Shown here: one piece after another, positions 1 through 8,574 of the stretch
Layout: each line of letters opens with the position of its first letter
How positions within the stretch are numbered: position 1 is the first letter of the stretch
Program-made: the position numbers and the translations under genes
Notes under the pieces: generated by a model
The model's database searches: none
Told to the model about the DNA's origin: nothing
The model's input: only the letters and a program-made list of their open reading frames with translations
Assembly (NCBI RefSeq): GCF_011044495.1
Contig: NZ_CP049143.1
Location: forward strand, 2,790,001 to 2,854,000
Length of the DNA: 64,000 nt
Source: Roseimicrobium sp. ORNL1
GTDB taxonomy: Bacteria > Verrucomicrobiota > Verrucomicrobiia > Verrucomicrobiales > Verrucomicrobiaceae
Direction of reading: 5' to 3'

Positions 1-2311
1 GGGCGCCGTGTCCGCCAACTGGCGCGGTGAGCTCAAGATTCTGAGCCTGGAAAACAAGTTCGCCGAAAAGGGCGCCCTCTCCAGCAATCCGTCTCCCATC
101 GCCCAGCGTGTGATCGAAACGGAGAAGCGCATCGCCGACCTCACCGCGCAGGTTCCCGCCGTGGAAGCCGAGGCAAAGAAGGCCGTGGATGCTGTCACTG
201 CGAAGGAAGCCCAGCTCGCGGACCAGAAGAAGCAGTTTGCCGACACCGAGGCGAATCGCAAGGCTATCGAGGAAACCATCAAGGCCTATCCCACGAAGCT
301 CGCCGAGCTCGACAAGCAGCTCAACGACGCGAAGGCCAAGCGCCAGGCGCATCTGGATGCCATCAAGAAATATGAGCAGACCACTGCTCAGGTGAAGGAG
401 AAGGATGCCGCCCTCGCCAAGGTGGAGGCCGAGCTGAAGGCACTCGAAGCGGAAGTAGCCAAGTTCACCAAGCCCGAGGAAGCCCCGCAGAAAGCCGAGG
501 CTGAGAAGAAGGTCGGTGACAAGAAGACCGTCGTCGAAGCCCAGCGCGCGCAGATTGCCCCGCTGAAGCAGGCCATCGCCACCGCACCCGGCCCTGTCGC
601 CGAGTTCGACAAGGCCATCAAGGACACACAGGATCTCATCGCCAAGACCAACACCGAAAAGGCTGCCAAGCCGAAGGAGCTGGAGAATGCGAAGAAGGCC
701 GTCGAAGCCTGGCCGAAGAACATCACCGAGACCGAGAAGCAACTTGGCGAAGTGCGCAATGGCGTGGCCCCTGCGCAGAAGAAGGTGGAGGAGCACAAGG
801 CCCTCATCGCCGCCCTGCAAAAGCAGCCCACGCTTCTGCGCGCTGCGCAGTTCAATCTTGGCCTGCTCGCGGAGAAGGACAAGCTGTCCCAGCTCGAAAC
901 CGAAGTCACCGGCTACACGGATGCCGTGAAGGATTCGGAAGAAACGAAGACCAGCTCTGCCGCGACGATTGAAGCGAGCAAGAAGGCCATCGCCGAAGCC
1001 ACCGCTGCCATCCCCGGGCTGGAAGCCGCTCTTGCCAAGGTGCAGGGCGAACTCCCCGGTGTGGAAAAGATCATCGACCCCTCCAAGGCGCAGGAAGGCA
1101 CGCTCGCTGCTGAGGAAGCGAAGCACAAGACTGCGCTCACCGCGAAGGAAGCCGAGCTGAAGGGCTTCGAGCAGGAGAAGGCCGCCCGTGTTGCTGCCGC
1201 ACAGAAAGCGGTGGAGGACATCTCCAAGCAGATCGATGCGCTGAACAAGCAGCTCAACGATGTGAATGGGAAAGTCGCAGGACCGCAGAAGCAGTCGGAT
1301 GAAAAGAAGACTGTCTTCACCGCTGCCGAAGGAGAGCTGAAGGCCGCCCAGGAACAGCACGCCGCCGCCACCAAGGCCCAGCAGGCGAAGGCCGCCGAGC
1401 AGAAAACCAAGGACGCCGCCCTCGCCGCTGCGCACCAGGCCACCGAGACCGCGCAGAAGTCCGTGCCGCCCGCCTCCAAGGCGCGCCAGGACGCCGATGC
1501 CGCCCTCGTGGCGAAGAAGGGTGAACTCGCGCAGAAGGAAAAGGACCTCGCTGCCGTGACCGCCTCCAACAACGCGGACCAAATCGCTTCCACCCAGAAG
1601 CAGGTGAACGATCTCAAGGGAGCTGTCACTGCCGCAGAGAAGAAGGCCGGCGAAACTGCCGCTGCCGTCGCCGCGCTGGAGCAGGCCGTGAAGGTGAAGC
1701 AGAACGACGAAGCCGCCGCCAAGGCCGCGCTGGAAACCGCGCGCAAGGCTTCCTCAGATGCTGACAAGGCCATCGCCGCCGCGGCCAATGCCGTGAAGGA
1801 CAAGGAAGGCCGCATGCGCTCGACGCGTGGTGACTTCGAGAACGCGGAGAAGATTGCCGCTCCTCTGCGCAATCAGCGCGACAACCTTGCCGCGCAGATT
1901 GAAAAGCAGAAGGCAGCTCGTGGTGAAAAGCAGGCCGACCCCGCCAATGCGGAGAAGGACTTCGCCGCCAAGGCCCAGCCCGTGCAGGCAGCCATCGCGC
2001 AGATCAAGACCGCGCTCGAACCCGTCGAGAAGCAGCTCGCCGAAGTCCGCGCCAAGCTCGCTGCTGACATGAAGGTCGTGGAAGCCAAGCGCGCCGAGGT
2101 CGGCAAAGCCCTGGCCGATGTAGCCGCTCAAAAGAAGCGCATCACCGACAGCAACGCCGCCATTGAGAAGTCCACCAAGGCCATCGCTGATGGTGAAAAG
2201 ACCATCGTCGAAGCCAAGGCCGCGCTCACCAAACTCGAGCCCCAGCTTCCTCCGCTCCGCGACCGCGTGAAGCACCTCACCGACCAGTACCTCGCGATGC
2301 TGCCGAAGTAA
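1..2311 (+). CDS. C-terminal coiled-coil region of a large WD40/cytochrome-like protein (5' truncated)
   Basis: The frame is open to the left edge, so the gene very probably starts outside the window; a GTG at 8 is only the first in-frame start codon visible. The first 15 residues (SANWRGELKIL) resemble the last blade of a WD40 propeller, followed by an SNPSPIAQR linker of the kind seen in Planctomycetes/Verrucomicrobia proteins that join a cytochrome-c-like domain to WD40 repeats. The remaining roughly 730 residues are almost wholly Ala/Lys/Glu-rich heptads with Pro-Leu breaks, that is, a very long segmented coiled coil with no Cys. I infer a cell-envelope structural or scaffolding tail. An intrinsic terminator follows within 30 bp. 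The family assignment rests only on the short N-terminal piece. Confidence 0.7.
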   Translation, partial: GAVSANWRGELKILSLENKFAEKGALSSNPSPIAQRVIETEKRIADLTAQVPAVEAEAKKAVDAVTAKEAQLADQKKQFADTEANRKAIEETIKAYPTKLAELDKQLNDAKAKRQAHLDAIKKYEQTTAQVKEKDAALAKVEAELKALEAEVAKFTKPEEAPQKAEAEKKVGDKKTVVEAQRAQIAPLKQAIATAPGPVAEFDKAIKDTQDLIAKTNTEKAAKPKELENAKKAVEAWPKNITETEKQLGEVRNGVAPAQKKVEEHKALIAALQKQPTLLRAAQFNLGLLAEKDKLSQLETEVTGYTDAVKDSEETKTSSAATIEASKKAIAEATAAIPGLEAALAKVQGELPGVEKIIDPSKAQEGTLAAEEAKHKTALTAKEAELKGFEQEKAARVAAAQKAVEDISKQIDALNKQLNDVNGKVAGPQKQSDEKKTVFTAAEGELKAAQEQHAAATKAQQAKAAEQKTKDAALAAAHQATETAQKSVPPASKARQDADAALVAKKGELAQKEKDLAAVTASNNADQIASTQKQVNDLKGAVTAAEKKAGETAAAVAALEQAVKVKQNDEAAAKAALETARKASSDADKAIAAAANAVKDKEGRMRSTRGDFENAEKIAAPLRNQRDNLAAQIEKQKAARGEKQADPANAEKDFAAKAQPVQAAIAQIKTALEPVEKQLAEVRAKLAADMKVVEAKRAEVGKALADVAAQKKRITDSNAAIEKSTKAIADGEKTIVEAKAALTKLEPQLPPLRDRVKHLTDQYLAMLPK

Positions 2312-2338
2312 GCGCGATAGCGGAACGAACAATATCAA

Positions 2339-2370
2339 GAAGGGCAGCCGGTACACGCCAGCTGCCCTTC
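2339..2370 (+). terminator. Rho-independent terminator-like hairpin
   Basis: A perfect 10-bp stem (GAAGGGCAGC / GCTGCCCTTC) with a 12-nt loop begins 28 bp after the stop codon of the coiled-coil gene and is followed by a T-rich stretch (TTCGTGTTCTTGTGTT). The T tract is interrupted, so efficiency is uncertain. Confidence 0.7.
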
Positions 2371-2390
2371 TTCGTGTTCTTGTGTTGGTC

Positions 2391-3293
2391 GCAAAGCAGC
2401 CAAGCAGCGAAGCAGCAAAGAAAAGGAGGTTAGGCGTCCTCGCCTGACAGCGGACGTTAGGCCTCCGGCCTGACGATCACCAAGCCAACCACACGCATTC
2501 GGCTCGTCACCTTGCGTGGCCGATTCCGGTTAACCGCAAAGGCGCAGAGAGGCAAAGGACGCAGAGGATTGGAAGGTGTGGCGGGAGGGTGGTGGATGTG
2601 ATTTGGCGTGGTACCTCTCGACGCTAAGGAGGCGGAGACGCACAGATACGCCACATGCTCGCGCTCAGGCAAGGAGGTTAGGCGTCCCCGCCTGACAGCG
2701 GACGTTAGGCCTCCGGCCTGACGATCACCAGCCGAACGGAGCGACTACGTTCTCTCACCACCCACCACATCGCCACCCTTCAAGGAGTGGGGACATTCCT
2801 GTCCCCATTGCTCACGTGATGTGGCATCGCGTGATGACGATTCATCCCTCAGAGGCGTACACGAGGGATTTGCTACACGTTGTGCCACTACTGACTGACT
2901 TCGTCTGAAATCGTGGCAGACCGAAATGGGGGCAGGAATGCCCCCACTCCTTGACCGGCCGCGACGCACTAACCTATCTCAGGCACGCAATCGTTCCGCG
3001 TCACCATCGTCAGGCCGGAGGCCTAACGTCCACTGTCAGGCGGGACGCCTAACCTCCTCCTGAGGTAGCCCGCGAAATGTGCGGGTATCTGCGCGTCTCT
3101 GCCTCCTCTGCAACGAGACGCACCACGCCACAGCACGTTCGTTACCGGCCCACTCAAACCCACCAATCCTCTGCGTCCTTTGCCTCTCTTGCCCCTTTGC
3201 GGTTAACCAGAATCGACCACGCAAGCCACCACCCGCACGCAACCGCAACGAACCCTCATCTCCTTTGCTGCTCTGCTGCTTCGCTGCTTTGCG
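2391..3293. repeat. Nested mirror mosaic of palindromic repeats (A-B-C-D / D'-C'-B'-A')
   Basis: No gene is visible here. Repeat blocks occur in order and then again as reverse complements in the opposite order. A (CAAAGCAGC-type) is at 2391-2420 and A' at 3260-3293. The two-hairpin unit C is at 2425-2474 and 2673-2722, with C' at 3009-3057. B (GGTTAACCGCAAAG...GCAGAGG) is at 2528-2648 and B' at 3091-3208. D (CAAGGAGTGGGG...CCCC) is at 2779-2809 and D' at 2925-2954. The inner part 2774-3057 is nearly identical to 17604-17890. Confidence 0.85.
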
Positions 3294-3346
3294 ACAAAAC
3301 CTCACGCAGGCCTGCTCTACCCTGCACCCTCACCACCCCTCACGCT

Positions 3347-3796
3347 TCACTCCCACACTTCTCCCAGAATCCTCTCCTGAATCGCGTGCATCTGCTTCCG
3401 TTCCTCCTCCTCGCGATCATCCCAGCCGGCGAGGTGCAGCAGGCCGTGAATCACATACAGGGCGGTCTCCTTCTCCCACGGCTGGCCGTGCTCGGCGGCC
3501 TGGCGTTTCGCGGTGTCCAGTGAGATGAGAATCTCCCCGTGGTGAAACGTGATCACATCCGTGGGGGTGGGGTCATTCATGAAGTCCCCGTGCACCGCAG
3601 CGATGGCGTCATCATTCACAAAGGTGATCTCCACCTCCTCCAGTTCCAGCAGTGGCGCATCCTCCGCCGTCGCCTCGGCCTTCACCTTGGGCAGCGCGTG
3701 CTTGGCCACGGTGCGCCAGCGGGGCAGGGGAGCCGCCGCGCCCTTCACTTCAGGGTGGTGATTGTAGAGCCGAAGCGTGGGCTTCAAGGTTGCCAT
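3347..3796 (-). CDS. ybeY: YbeY endoribonuclease (rRNA maturation/quality control)
   Basis: This 149-residue protein has the full length and landmarks of YbeY, the zinc-dependent single-strand endoribonuclease of 16S rRNA 3'-end maturation and ribosome quality control. The N-terminal NHHPEVKG region, the NDD..VHGDFMNDPTPTDVITFH block and the metal motif HGLLHLAGWDD are all present. The family motif ends in His (HGxLHLxGxDH). Here the third ligand position is Asp, which could still bind a metal but is worth noting. In many bacteria ybeY sits next to a PgpH-type HD phosphohydrolase; here one lies about 2 kb upstream on the same strand with three small genes between them. The ATG at 3796 gives a family-typical N terminus. 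Confidence 0.93.
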   Translation of the reverse strand: MATLKPTLRLYNHHPEVKGAAAPLPRWRTVAKHALPKVKAEATAEDAPLLELEEVEITFVNDDAIAAVHGDFMNDPTPTDVITFHHGEILISLDTAKRQAAEHGQPWEKETALYVIHGLLHLAGWDDREEEERKQMHAIQERILGEVWE

Positions 3797-3856
3797 GAGA
3801 TGCTGTGGTGTAATAGGAGGTGATGTGAGGAAATCCGGTGGCAGGATGACATCCCA

Positions 3857-4429
3857 CTACGGTGACTGCGATGCAGCGGCGGGTGGCCTGGAAAAGTGCA
3901 GCACCATGGAAATCACGAAGATCACCGTGGAACCCATCATGATGGCCACCACCAGCATCACCGGTGCGGATTCCAACGTCTTTGGCGTCTGCTGATTCGC
4001 ACGCAGCACGCATTCATGCATCACCCCCATGCCGAGTATCATGCCACAGGCGAGCCACAGGGCGGCGCGGGTCATCCACGCCATGGTGACGGGACGCTGC
4101 TCCTCCGCCAGCCAGTACTCGCGATAGGGCAGGTTCACGAACCGCGCGGGCACCTTCCGGATGATGAGGAACGCTCCCACAATCAGCGACGGCAGGCCGA
4201 TGCCCATGCCCGTCATGAACCACAGATGTTGCTGCCGTGTCATCCACCCATCCGGAGTGCCATCCATCGTAAAGTGTGTCGCCACCTTCTCCGGCAGCCG
4301 GTCCGCACTGAGCCACGCATGCACCAGGAACGCCACGATCGAGAGCACGAAGCATGTGCCTGCGAAGGTGATGGGCTGGGGCTGGGGTTCGAGTTTTGGC
4401 ATGAAGCGGGGTGGAGAGAGAAATGACAC
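3857..4429 (-). CDS. DUF1648-type membrane protein
   Basis: A 190-residue inner-membrane protein. After a short N terminus comes TM1 (about residues 20-40), then the segment SADRLPEKVATHFTMDGTPDGW, which is the typical DUF1648 pattern (a Leu-Pro...HF..G.PDGW motif seen in SdpI-like proteins). Three more hydrophobic segments follow. The function of DUF1648 proteins is mostly unknown; some are immunity proteins against secreted toxins, but nothing here points to a toxin partner. A second Met at residue 10 (4402) is an equally good start. Confidence 0.75.
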   Translation of the reverse strand: MSFLSPPRFMPKLEPQPQPITFAGTCFVLSIVAFLVHAWLSADRLPEKVATHFTMDGTPDGWMTRQQHLWFMTGMGIGLPSLIVGAFLIIRKVPARFVNLPYREYWLAEEQRPVTMAWMTRAALWLACGMILGMGVMHECVLRANQQTPKTLESAPVMLVVAIMMGSTVIFVISMVLHFSRPPAAASQSP

Positions 4430-4468
4430 GTTCGCGAAACCGTCAAGACCAAAGGCACTCCACCCAGG

Positions 4469-4732
4469 TCACAGAAAGAAGGAACTGACTCCAATTCCAA
4501 TGATTGAAAGCTGCACCACAGTACAGACTATACCCAAGAAAATCGTGGCGCCAGCCTTTGCACCATGTATCCGGAGCGACTCTTTGAGTGTGGAAGAGAT
4601 AAAAACATCAGCCACAATCAACCCCACAACGGTCCACCAAAGCCAGGAGTAAGTCTTGTTTGACCACAACATTGCAAATGCCACCGCTCCCAAAATATTT
4701 GCCAACAATCCCATCGCAGCGCCATCCAACAC
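4469..4732 (-). CDS. Small hypothetical membrane protein
   Basis: An 87-residue product with three predicted transmembrane segments (about residues 7-25, 28-46 and 62-84) and short polar loops (SNKTYSW; STLKESLRIHGAK). It lies 39 bp upstream of the DUF1648 gene on the same strand and may be co-transcribed with it. I do not recognise a family. The regular alternation of hydrophobic stretches and charged turns supports a real gene despite its size. Confidence 0.55.
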   Translation of the reverse strand: MLDGAAMGLLANILGAVAFAMLWSNKTYSWLWWTVVGLIVADVFISSTLKESLRIHGAKAGATIFLGIVCTVVQLSIIGIGVSSFFL

Positions 4733-4929
4733 AGCTTGACCAACCCGTCAACGCTCAGTAGCGCGACACTTACCGCCTGGGGTGTGAATGCCCCGGAAGA
4801 GTCGCACCCGATGCCCTGTTTTGTCATCATCACCACCATGAGTTTGGAGGGTAGAGGGGCGCACGGAAAACGGGTCGTGGAGACGTCTCGTGAATCATCA
4901 CACGCGTGCAGCACAGAATTTCCCCAGCA

Positions 4930-5235
4930 GCCACCACCTTGCGCGCAGCGCCTTGGAGTGCGTGTGCGAAGCACCGCTTTGGGAGAGCGCGCCACAGAAA
5001 CGATTCAGCTGCAACCCCACCGGTGTGATGCGAACGAAGTGCCCAAGGATCGGGAACGCCTCGTTCCCGAACGATTGATATAGCCATTCCGAGCGGCCAT
5101 AGCATGCGTCGTCACCCCACGATCCATGCGGCACTCAAGAAGAACGCGGACAGAGCACGGCGTTGCATGCATGAGGCGGAGGGATTGCCACGTCAGTCGT
5201 TCGGGAACGAGGCGTTCCCGTTCCTTGGGCACTGC
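4930..5235. repeat. Intergenic palindromic repeats, two families
   Basis: The 4733-5319 gap holds no convincing gene. At 4930-4985 there is a repeat (CACCTTGCGCGCAGCGCCTTGG...AAGCACCGCTTTGG) that recurs at 30536-30592. At 5038-5075 and 5190-5235 a palindrome-rich block (GGGAACGCCTCGTTCCCGAACG) appears in opposite orientations about 110 bp apart, a small mirror pair. Confidence 0.7.
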
Positions 5236-5319
5236 GCTCTTGCTGTAGTGGTGAAGATCGCAGCTTTGTGGATTGTTCACGCGTTCCTCCCCAAAAGGCG
5301 GCTCCCGCGAGGCGCATTC

Positions 5320-5727
5320 CTAGTCCCCGCCGTAGGCATCCACAATCTTGCCTCCTGCCAGAATGACATTCACGCCAAAGTCTCCCCACGAATCATCCCC
5401 AGTGAACGCAAGGTTGATCTCTCCCTTGCTGGCATAGTCATCCAGACTGACCGAAAGCAACTCCCTCGTCGACACATCACATGAATCACCATCGAGGTTC
5501 TTCAGGACCTCGCGATCGATTTCAGGCAGCAGTCTCCGCATATCGACAAGGGCGGTGCGCGCCCATTCGAATGCCTGTGGGTCAAACTCCCGTCCCGACA
5601 GAGTGAACTCGGTCCCGTCTAGCTCAAATTCCCATTCCTCAAGGGTCGTACTGTATTTCGCCCAGTCATCACCCATGATGACATCCGGAGGGGGAGGGAG
5701 TACTGGCTTTTTTCGAAAGGGCCACAT
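5320..5727 (-). CDS. Hypothetical 135-residue acidic protein
   Basis: A cytoplasmic-looking protein without signal peptide or membrane segment. It begins MWPFRKKPVLPPPP, a basic/proline-rich leader, and continues as an acidic alpha/beta protein (FDPQAFEWARTALVDMRRLLPEIDREV; DDSWGDFGVNVILAGGKIVDAYGGD). The overall pattern recalls small DUF2262-like or immunity-type proteins, but I cannot assign a family. It stands alone, 109 bp downstream of the HD phosphohydrolase gene on the same strand. Confidence 0.6.
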   Translation of the reverse strand: MWPFRKKPVLPPPPDVIMGDDWAKYSTTLEEWEFELDGTEFTLSGREFDPQAFEWARTALVDMRRLLPEIDREVLKNLDGDSCDVSTRELLSVSLDDYASKGEINLAFTGDDSWGDFGVNVILAGGKIVDAYGGD

Positions 5728-5836
5728 CGGTGCTCAGCGGTTGGCTTGGGTGGTCGTAGTCAAGCCAAACACCCTGTGTGTGTGGCATGTTTTTACCGAA
5801 TAGCCCAATACCACCAACCTCACCACTACAAATCCC

Positions 5837-7546
5837 TCACGCCGCCGTGCTGCCGCGCACCTGGGTCTTGGTGCCCGAACCCGAACCCGAACCACCGCCA
5901 CCATGATGGCTGTGCCCATGCCCATGGTCGGAGGGACGATCCTTGTCGCGGTCCCGATCCCGTTCCCGCTCCAGGTCACGTCCTTGCTTGCGCACTTCTT
6001 CGTCGCGGGTCTTCTCTTGGGTTTCCTTGGGGTACTTGATGCGGCTGTGCATCATGCTCATCAAGGTCTTCACAAAACTCGCCTTCACTTCATTCAGTTC
6101 GGCCAGCGTCAGGTCGCACTCATCGAGCTGGTGGTCCAGCAGACGGTTGCGCACAATGTCATCCACCAGTTGCTCCACGCGGTTCGGGGTGGGTTTGGCC
6201 AGCGTGCGGCTCGCGCTCTCCACGGCGTCCGCCAGGGAGATGATGGCGCTTTCCTTGAACTGCGGCCTCGGCCCCGGATAGCGGAAGCCGTCTTCGCTCA
6301 CATCCGGCACATCGTCCTGCCGCGCCTTGTCTTCCTCCACCAGCTTCAGCGCTTCCTTCTTCTGCTCCAGCGCGCGGCGGTAGAAATAGTACACCAGCGA
6401 GTTCCCGTGATGCTGCTCGATGACATCGATGATCGCGCTGTTCAGGCTGTGTTTGATCGCGATGTCCACCCCGTCCTTCACATGGGCGATGAGCACCAGC
6501 GCACTCATGCGCGCCGTGAGGTCATCGTGCGGATTGTTCTCCGGGTCCATGTTCTCGATGAAGTACTCCGGCTTCGTGAGTTTCCCGATGTCATGGAAAT
6601 AGCTGCACACGCGGCACATCGTCGCATTTGCGCTGATGGATTCAGCCGCCGCTTCGGCGAGGTTCGCCACCACCAGCGAGTGGTGATAGGTGCCCGGCGC
6701 TTCCATACTGAGGCGCTTCATGAGCGGGTGGTTCAGGTCACCCAGTTCCAGCCAGGAAATCGCCGTGGTGCGGTGGAAGAGCGATTCAAAGGCCGGCAGC
6801 ACCGCGCCCGCCACCATGACCGAAAGGATGCCGCAGAAAAGCGGCGCAGCCATGGTGAGCGCTTCGCGACCCTTTGCCACCGCCATGGGCATCTGGCCGA
6901 AGAAGACCATCATGCCTGTGGCAAAGATGCCCAGATAGACCCCGCTGGTCAGCAGGCGGCTTCTGCGGCGCACCTTGCGCGTGACGAACACGCCAAAAAA
7001 ACCAATCGCCAGTGCTGCTGCGATGAAGGTCAAAACAGAAGGGGAGGGCACCAGCGGCGCTCCCAGGATGGCGGCATACAGCGCACCAAAAAAACCAAGC
7101 CGGCGACCCGCCAGCATGCAAAGAATCATGGGCGCCAGCGCATGCGGCACCAGAAAGACGGCATAGTCCGGCGTCCAGCTCCGGTGGTGCGCATAGCTCA
7201 GCACCGCCCCGACCAGGGCCAGGTGCAGCCCCAGGGCGGAAAGCATGAGTACCGCCGTGCCATTCGTCCGCAGGTGCTTGGGAAAGCCCAGCGCCCAGTG
7301 GAGCGTGGCCGTCAGGAACACAGCAGCGATGAAGACCGGGCTCACCCCGGCGGCATTCGGCAGGTTCTCCGCCAGGGCGCCCAGAAGCGGCGTCGTCACC
7401 AGAAAGCCGGCGGCAAAAATGCTGATGCCCACCAGCGGGTTCTCACGAAGAATCTCCCAAAATTCGCTGTCGAGATGCTTGCGACGCGTCTTTCCACAAG
7501 ACAGACCCTGCCGGGTCAGACGCGACCGTTTGATGAAATCCAACAT
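5837..7546 (-). CDS. PgpH-like membrane HD-domain phosphohydrolase (probable c-di-AMP phosphodiesterase)
   Basis: About 570 residues. A multi-spanning membrane region (roughly residues 30-260, 7-8 hydrophobic segments) precedes a cytoplasmic HD domain with the signature THH-type helix (TYHHSLVVANLAEAA), the metal pair YFHDIGK and a later EQHHGNSLV. This is the 7TMR-HD family whose Listeria member PgpH hydrolyses c-di-AMP. Unlike PgpH it lacks the large extracellular 7TMR-HDED domain: membrane helices start almost at once. The C-terminal tail is odd, with an Arg/Glu/Asp dipeptide run (ERERDRDRDKDR) and then DHGHGHSHHGGGGSGSGSG. The ATG at 7546 is preferred; an in-frame start at 7597 would add 17 residues. 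YbeY lies downstream on the same strand. Confidence 0.88.
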   Translation of the reverse strand: MLDFIKRSRLTRQGLSCGKTRRKHLDSEFWEILRENPLVGISIFAAGFLVTTPLLGALAENLPNAAGVSPVFIAAVFLTATLHWALGFPKHLRTNGTAVLMLSALGLHLALVGAVLSYAHHRSWTPDYAVFLVPHALAPMILCMLAGRRLGFFGALYAAILGAPLVPSPSVLTFIAAALAIGFFGVFVTRKVRRRSRLLTSGVYLGIFATGMMVFFGQMPMAVAKGREALTMAAPLFCGILSVMVAGAVLPAFESLFHRTTAISWLELGDLNHPLMKRLSMEAPGTYHHSLVVANLAEAAAESISANATMCRVCSYFHDIGKLTKPEYFIENMDPENNPHDDLTARMSALVLIAHVKDGVDIAIKHSLNSAIIDVIEQHHGNSLVYYFYRRALEQKKEALKLVEEDKARQDDVPDVSEDGFRYPGPRPQFKESAIISLADAVESASRTLAKPTPNRVEQLVDDIVRNRLLDHQLDECDLTLAELNEVKASFVKTLMSMMHSRIKYPKETQEKTRDEEVRKQGRDLERERDRDRDKDRPSDHGHGHSHHGGGGSGSGSGTKTQVRGSTAA

Positions 7547-7770
7547 AGTTCCCGGCTCCGAGCCGGACGTAATCTTAAGGGTTTTCGGGGTGAGCACAAC
7601 ACATTCCGCAGACCAAACCCTACTGTTTTAGTCGGGAATATCCGTCTCGCCCCGTCTTTATTAGTACGGAGCGCGAATGCCCTGCTGAAAAATATTTTTA
7701 CTCGACTCTCGTGCAGACCGCCCGAGAGGGTTTTGGGAGGATGTGGGGAGGCGAAAAAGGGGGAGGGCAC

Positions 7771-8552
7771 GGAGGTTAGGCGTCCCCGCCTGACAGTGGA
7801 CGTTAGGCCTCCGGCCTGACCAGCAAATCCTCGCATGGTCTTCGCCTGTCAATCCCACCACGAGGCCGTTTCCGGTTAACCGCAAAGGGGCAAAGGACGC
7901 AGAGGATTGAAGGGGTAGGGCGGGAGGGTAGGAGGACGTGCCCCGGCGTGGTGCGATTCGATGCAACGGAGGCAGAGCAGCGCAGATACCCACATGCCGG
8001 TGCTTCGCCTCAGGCGGAGAGGTTAGGCGTCCCCGCCTGACAGTGGACGTTAGGCCTCCGGCCTGACGGCTGTGACGCGGAGCGATAACGCTTTCCCACC
8101 ATCCAACACGTCGCCACCCTTCAAGGAGTGGGGGCATTCCTGCCCCCATTTGCTGGCGCGCAAAGAGCTTGATGCGGTCCATGTGTCTCTGAAGGTGACA
8201 GGCCGACCCGCAGGGAGCGGCACTAGCCTTAGTGCCGGTGGTTGGCAAGTGGGGGTGCGGAGCCCTTCTTTTCGAAGCTTTCGAGGACGCCTCCGAGCTC
8301 CTCGCGTGGCCATGCTGCAGATGACGGCACTAGGCTAGTGCCGCTCCCTGCGAGACAGTCGCTTCGTTGGTGCGGTTGGGTGGCTTTTTACTATGTTGAG
8401 ATGTAGCGCACCTCAAATTGGGGACAGGAATGTCCCCACTCCTTGAAGGGTAGCGATGTGTTGGGTTGGTTGAAGGACGTAATCGATCCGATGACTCGTG
8501 ATCGTCAGGCCGGAGGCCTAGCGCCCACTGTCAGGCGGGACGCCTAACCTCC
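7771..8552. repeat. Nested mirror mosaic of palindromic repeats
   Basis: A gene-free gap. Two-hairpin C units lie at 7771-7820 and 8018-8067 (plus) and 8504-8552 (minus). Block B is at 7874-7986. Block D is at 8121-8150 and mirrored at 8417-8450. A further inner palindrome E (GCAGGGAGCGGCACTAG...) at 8212-8240 is mirrored at 8324-8355. The order is C-B-C-D-E / E'-D'-C'; the right half lacks B'. Confidence 0.85.
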
Positions 8553-8574
8553 GTTCGCTGCTGCGTTTTCTCTA

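Noticed and set aside
1-2311. Complete coiled-coil gene starting with GTG at position 8
   Set aside because: The frame is open to the edge and the first residues look like the end of a WD40 blade, so the true start is outside the window.
5903-7819. 638-residue open frame opposite the HD phosphohydrolase
   Set aside because: Antisense shadow of a well-supported gene in GC-rich DNA; His/Arg-rich composition without domain signature.
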